Under the pieces are notes generated by a model, which was not told the origin of the DNA, made no database searches, and saw only the letters and a list, made by a program, of their open reading frames with translations. 32,248 nt of DNA from Oscillospiraceae bacterium (GTDB taxonomy: Bacteria; Bacillota; Clostridia; Oscillospirales; Acutalibacteraceae): NCBI GenBank assembly GCA_015066015.1, contig SVPE01000021.1, positions 1 to 32,248 on the forward strand, given 5' to 3'. Below are positions 29,095 to 32,248 of this stretch, one piece after another (positions within the stretch are counted from its first letter, which is position 1; every line of letters starts with the position of its first letter). The position numbers were made by a program, and so were the translations under genes.

Positions 29095-31581
29095 TTACTT
29101 TGTTTTTAACTGCGTTCTTACAATATGGAAAATGCCTCTTGCGCCCTTAGTGATATACTTACCGAGGTTTCCTGCAAAGCCGGTCATAACGGGATTCTTA
29201 AGCTTGTTTTCGCTGATACCATCCTCTCTGACCTTTTCAAATTTAACATTATCACCTGCAAAAATCTCCACATTTTCATCTTCGCTGCAGGAAAGCACCG
29301 CGCCGTCTGCAAAGGCGAGAATCTCATCGAGTCTGTCACCTTCTGCAAGCTCACCGTCAAAAATGTGCAAAGAGAGAAGCGCTGTTTCGCAGCAGCCGTT
29401 GTAGGACGGTGCAATCGGCTTACCCTGTGCTGCAACAAGGGTATATGCATCAAGAATCTGTCCGTTGGCTCTGCTGAAATGATGGCGCTGATTGCCATAG
29501 TAGGAGCCAAAGGGATTCATATGCACCGTCTTGTCTGCATCAAGGCGCATAGGGCAGTGCGCCATTGACGACAGTACCTGTCGGCTGTTTGCCACAATAA
29601 GAGTATAACTTCCGTCAGTAAGACCTACAAATCCTGCGGTAAGCTGATGGTTAAAGGAATCAACCTTCTGATTCATACTGTCACACTCAGGGAAGCTCTG
29701 TGTCCTGTACGAAGAAATATCTCCCATAAAATTACGCTTGAGTACGCTGATGTCACCTTTCATTTCGGGTGTAAGCTGGAAAGGTACAGCTTCTTTCCAA
29801 TTCATATCAGAATATCTTCCAAGAGCTGAATTTTCAGTTGAAATTGAAGTGTTTTCTGCGGTATAGGGATAGTTTACCTCTGTACGGACAATGATACCCT
29901 TTGTAAAAGGTGTTGTAATAAAGTCATAGGTAAAGCTTCCCGGACGGATTTCGTCGGGGAGGTGAATTTCACCCTTTGTTCGTACAATACATACCTGACC
30001 GGATGAAGTTATCTCTTCCTTTGAAGTGTTTTCAAAGGAATATTTTTTTCCGTCATAAGTGATAAAGCTTTCGAGAAATCTGTCATCACAGATTTTTTTA
30101 CCCTTGAGATACACTGAGCAAAGCTTGCCCTTGCCGTTGAAGTATATCTCTGTGTCTTCTGCTCTGACTCTGCCTTGCGCGGCAAACACCTTCCTTGATT
30201 TACCCTTTTTAACCGTAATTTCATAAACATCACTCAGACTTTTGAAATTCAGAAGGAGAAATACTCCCCCTATTTCATCAGTAGGTATTTCGGCATAATT
30301 CAAAAGACCCTTTCCCTGAATAAGAATATTATCGTAAGTCAGATCGTTTTTCAGCTGAATCTGGAGGCACTGAAGCTTCTTACCTGAGGTGTTGTGTATA
30401 CGTATACCTTTTTCCTTTGACAGAGCTCCGTACTCCTCGGAAAGAATACTTTCCTTAAGCGCATCGGCCTTCCTTTCACGCTGAATGTTGAGCACGGGCG
30501 TTGCAAGACCGAAATGAGTTGTAGAAAGAAGAAGCACCCTGTCTCTGAACGAAGGAGCCTTACTGTCACTTTCTGCAGTAACCTTAGCCATCATTCTTGA
30601 TCTTTCTACAGCGGTCCAGATTTTTCTGTTATAAGGCTTTTCCGCCCATGAAGCGTAGCCGGTAAAGTTGCCGTCAGCAGTATCATGAGTGAAATCAATA
30701 TTACCAAGTGCTTCGTGAGTCTTTATGTAGTTACCCGGGGTATCGAAAACGATATATGGTAAATCGGCGACCTCTTTGACAAGGCCGTGAATTCCGTCTG
30801 TGTTAGCAAGTCTGTTGCCTATAACCGGAAGATTCATGCTTTCCCAGAAAATCGCATCGGCATCCATATTGATGAAAAGAAGGAGATCGTGATTTATCTC
30901 ACCTTTTTCCTGTTTGAGATGAAGATCCTTTACCCAGGCACGAAGGCAGCCGGCATCACAGACATCAGAATTACTGTAGGTAGGTATAACCTTTATGCTC
31001 TCTCCCTTGTAAGTATAAGTAAGAGGATTGAAGGCAAGCTCATCAGGAAGTCTGGGCACAATTGTACGGAATGCATCAAAAGGCACACAGGAATAATAAA
31101 GACACAACGCCTCTACGCCAAGCTTGTTATAAACAGAAACCTGAGAAGGTGTAAACATAACCTCCTGAGGTCTTACAAGCATTGCGCACTCTCCGAAAAT
31201 ATCCTTAAGACCGCTTTTTTGCTCATTTGTTACAGCAAGGTTTACCGATGCAGAAAGCTCTTCCTCATTCATCGCACCGAGCGCACCGTTTGAATAGCCC
31301 ATTATGATGTTTTCATCACCGTATTTTACTACTCTCTCCTTCATTTTTTCAATGATATCGGGGGCGTATTCCGGCAGAATTTTTTCAAGAGAGAAGAAAT
31401 TTTCCGTGTCCCACGTACCCTTTACGGGAATACCGTTTTCATTGAATTCTGTCAGGACGTCGAGAATTTTACGGATGATTCTGATATCCGAGCCGAATCC
31501 CAGATTATCGTTTGTGTCACCTCTGTAGGAGTGGTAGCAGTTTACGTGAAATCCGTAAGCAACGTGGATTTTATGATTCAT
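29095..31581 (-). CDS. Putative glycoside hydrolase, GH38/GH57-like
   Basis: The 828-residue protein opens with KIHVAYGFHVNCYHSYRGDT and then GIPVKGTWDTENFFSLEKILP, reminiscent of the N-terminal (beta/alpha) barrel of GH38 and GH57 enzymes with His and Asp near the metal or catalytic site. FINMDADAIFWESMNLP lies in the middle, and the last 450 residues look beta-rich (PFTKGIIVRTEVNYPY, HMNPFGSYYGNQRHHFSR) like the C-terminal sheet domains of GH38. No signal peptide. Exact family and substrate cannot be fixed by eye. AAAAGGAGATTACT supports the start. It follows the gtrA gene by about 60 bp with a weak hairpin between. Confidence 0.5.
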   Translation of the reverse strand: MNHKIHVAYGFHVNCYHSYRGDTNDNLGFGSDIRIIRKILDVLTEFNENGIPVKGTWDTENFFSLEKILPEYAPDIIEKMKERVVKYGDENIIMGYSNGALGAMNEEELSASVNLAVTNEQKSGLKDIFGECAMLVRPQEVMFTPSQVSVYNKLGVEALCLYYSCVPFDAFRTIVPRLPDELAFNPLTYTYKGESIKVIPTYSNSDVCDAGCLRAWVKDLHLKQEKGEINHDLLLFINMDADAIFWESMNLPVIGNRLANTDGIHGLVKEVADLPYIVFDTPGNYIKTHEALGNIDFTHDTADGNFTGYASWAEKPYNRKIWTAVERSRMMAKVTAESDSKAPSFRDRVLLLSTTHFGLATPVLNIQRERKADALKESILSEEYGALSKEKGIRIHNTSGKKLQCLQIQLKNDLTYDNILIQGKGLLNYAEIPTDEIGGVFLLLNFKSLSDVYEITVKKGKSRKVFAAQGRVRAEDTEIYFNGKGKLCSVYLKGKKICDDRFLESFITYDGKKYSFENTSKEEITSSGQVCIVRTKGEIHLPDEIRPGSFTYDFITTPFTKGIIVRTEVNYPYTAENTSISTENSALGRYSDMNWKEAVPFQLTPEMKGDISVLKRNFMGDISSYRTQSFPECDSMNQKVDSFNHQLTAGFVGLTDGSYTLIVANSRQVLSSMAHCPMRLDADKTVHMNPFGSYYGNQRHHFSRANGQILDAYTLVAAQGKPIAPSYNGCCETALLSLHIFDGELAEGDRLDEILAFADGAVLSCSEDENVEIFAGDNVKFEKVREDGISENKLKNPVMTGFAGNLGKYITKGARGIFHIVRTQLKTK

Positions 31582-31599
31582 AGTAATCTCCTTTTATTT

Positions 31600-31631
31600 T
31601 AATTAAACCGCCGACAAGATATTATCGGCGG
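31600..31631 (-). terminator. Weak terminator-like hairpin between gtrA and the glycosidase gene
   Basis: CCGCCGA (31608-31614) pairs with TCGGCGG (31625-31631), 10-base loop. The following minus-strand run TTTAATT is poor, so partial read-through into the glycosidase gene is likely. Confidence 0.45.
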
Positions 31632-31639
31632 CATATAAA

Positions 31640-32119
31640 TTATTCCTCTTTCTTTTTAGGCTTTTCTGCTGTGTTAATTGATTTGCCGAAAACAACAAAA
31701 CGGTTAAAAAGAAATTCTGTTGAAAGGTTGATAAGCATTGTAAAAGCAAGTACAAGATATTCATTCCATCCTGCGGCAGTAAGAGCAACACCCCACCATA
31801 TTGAAAGAGGTGTGAATACGCAGTAATATCCGAACACCTTAAGCATTGCAACAGGTACATTTGCAGCTGATTTAAAGGTGAACTTTCTGTTTACCGTGAA
31901 GTTAAAAAGCACGGAGAGAAAAAGTGCTACGAAATAGAAGGGTCCGTATTCATTTTCAATAAGCTTTTCCGGCATAAAAGAGAATATATCCGTCCTTTTC
32001 GAAAGCTCATTCAGAAGAGTGAAGGAAACAGTCTGAATGATGCCTGCACCTGTTGAACATAACACAAATTTTACCGCCATAAGGGCATTATCTTTTTTTG
32101 AAATATTTTCATTACTCAT
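31640..32119 (-). CDS. GtrA-family membrane protein
   Basis: The 159-residue protein has four hydrophobic spans and GtrA features: VKFVLCSTGAGIIQTVSFTLLNEL in span 1, FVALFLSVLFNFTVNRKFTF with the conserved N-F-x-x-N-R-x-[WF]-x-F, and a last span INLSTEFLFNRFVVFG. GtrA proteins flip or help transfer lipid-linked sugars for wall or glycoprotein decoration. The C-terminus is Lys/Glu-rich (AEKPKKKEE). The start lies 3 bp inside an IS150-like end, so its native promoter and ribosome site have been displaced; GGGGCAG from the insertion end is the only candidate ribosome site. Confidence 0.8.
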   Translation of the reverse strand: MSNENISKKDNALMAVKFVLCSTGAGIIQTVSFTLLNELSKRTDIFSFMPEKLIENEYGPFYFVALFLSVLFNFTVNRKFTFKSAANVPVAMLKVFGYYCVFTPLSIWWGVALTAAGWNEYLVLAFTMLINLSTEFLFNRFVVFGKSINTAEKPKKKEE

Positions 32120-32122
32120 ATT

Positions 32123-32248
32123 TGAACTGCCCCAATTTGTGCGGACAGCACAAAAACAGACCTTAATGATAGAATATTAAAAATTAAGCGACATACTGAC
32201 TTCGTTTTTCAAGCGGAGTCAGTTTTGTTTTCAGTTGGATTCTTTCGT
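32123..32248. mobile_element. End of an IS150-like (IS3 family) insertion sequence
   Basis: The sequence from 32123 starts TGAACTGCCCCAATTTGTGC, close to the IS150 terminal repeat (TGTACTGCACCCATTTTGTT as I recall it). About 60 bases further on it enters the end of an OrfB-type transposase frame reading towards this terminus. The rest of the element lies right of the window. Confidence 0.8.
32184..32248 (-). CDS. IS3-family transposase OrfB, C-terminal fragment (runs off the right edge)
   Basis: The last 20-21 codons read ERIQLKTKLTPLEKRSQYVA and stop at 32184. Endings of the form N-x-x-R-I-Q-x-K-x-x-x-x-P-x-E-x-R are typical of the OrfB (DDE integrase) product of IS3/IS150 elements. The catalytic part is outside the window. 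The fragment is open to the edge, so it is cut by the window, not broken. Confidence 0.8.
   Translation of the reverse strand, partial: ERIQLKTKLTPLEKRSQYVA

Noticed and set aside
1-32248. tRNA, rRNA or CRISPR array
   Set aside because: No cloverleaf with GTTCGA-type T-arm, no rRNA stretch and no regularly spaced identical repeats were seen; the promoter modules are too few and irregularly spaced for a CRISPR.

Overview
This window looks like a chromosomal segment of a low-to-moderate-GC Gram-positive gut-type bacterium (Bacillota, Clostridia, probably Oscillospiraceae/Ruminococcaceae). The signs are strong AGGAGG ribosome sites, GTG starts, the lysS-greA pair, MelB-type and MATE transporters, a Tn916-type Int/Xis pair and Thr-rich secreted proteins. 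The exact taxon cannot be read from the sequence.

The window has two halves. Positions 1 to about 15,636 appear to be the right-hand part of an integrative element ending at the 3' end of lysS; its left end lies outside the window. From left to right it carries: a type II restriction-modification operon (controller, C5 methylase, cut-off endonuclease) with twin controller operators; a Gly/Ser-rich membrane microprotein with a YgjP-type metallopeptidase; a SWIM zinc-finger protein with a 22-residue-repeat protein; small acidic and paralogous proteins; an archaeo-eukaryotic-primase-like replication protein behind a nested hairpin; an unknown protein with a DUF3791 protein; a divergent tyrosine recombinase; a structured non-coding RNA; Tn916-like Xis and Int; three accessory genes, two very acidic; an OB-fold SSB-like protein; and a DUF4926 protein behind a shortened AbiEi-type regulator. 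Tandem AAAATTGGGGT repeats beside the lysS terminator are probably integrase arm sites.

Positions 15,637 to the end are host-like: lysS, greA, a secreted transglutaminase-like protein, a CopZ-like metallochaperone in operon with a GPH sugar symporter, a very large secreted protein with two metallophosphoesterase domains, a MATE pump, malQ, a GH38/57-like glycosidase and a GtrA-family membrane protein. At the right edge an IS150-like (IS3 family) end with the transposase C-terminus lies 3 bp upstream of gtrA.

The most interesting signal is not a protein. A promoter-like module of about 50 bp occurs five times in the element, always reading on the minus strand and usually directly behind a terminator. 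Three copies precede protein genes (the 4568 gene, the 5310 pair and the SSB-like gene). Two precede what look like paralogous 116-117 nt small RNA genes with CU-rich, anti-Shine-Dalgarno-like centres and matching terminators. With the ~235 nt structured RNA upstream of xis, the element seems to have its own RNA regulatory layer. Separately, a 114 bp segment after malQ folds into a near-perfect four-way junction.
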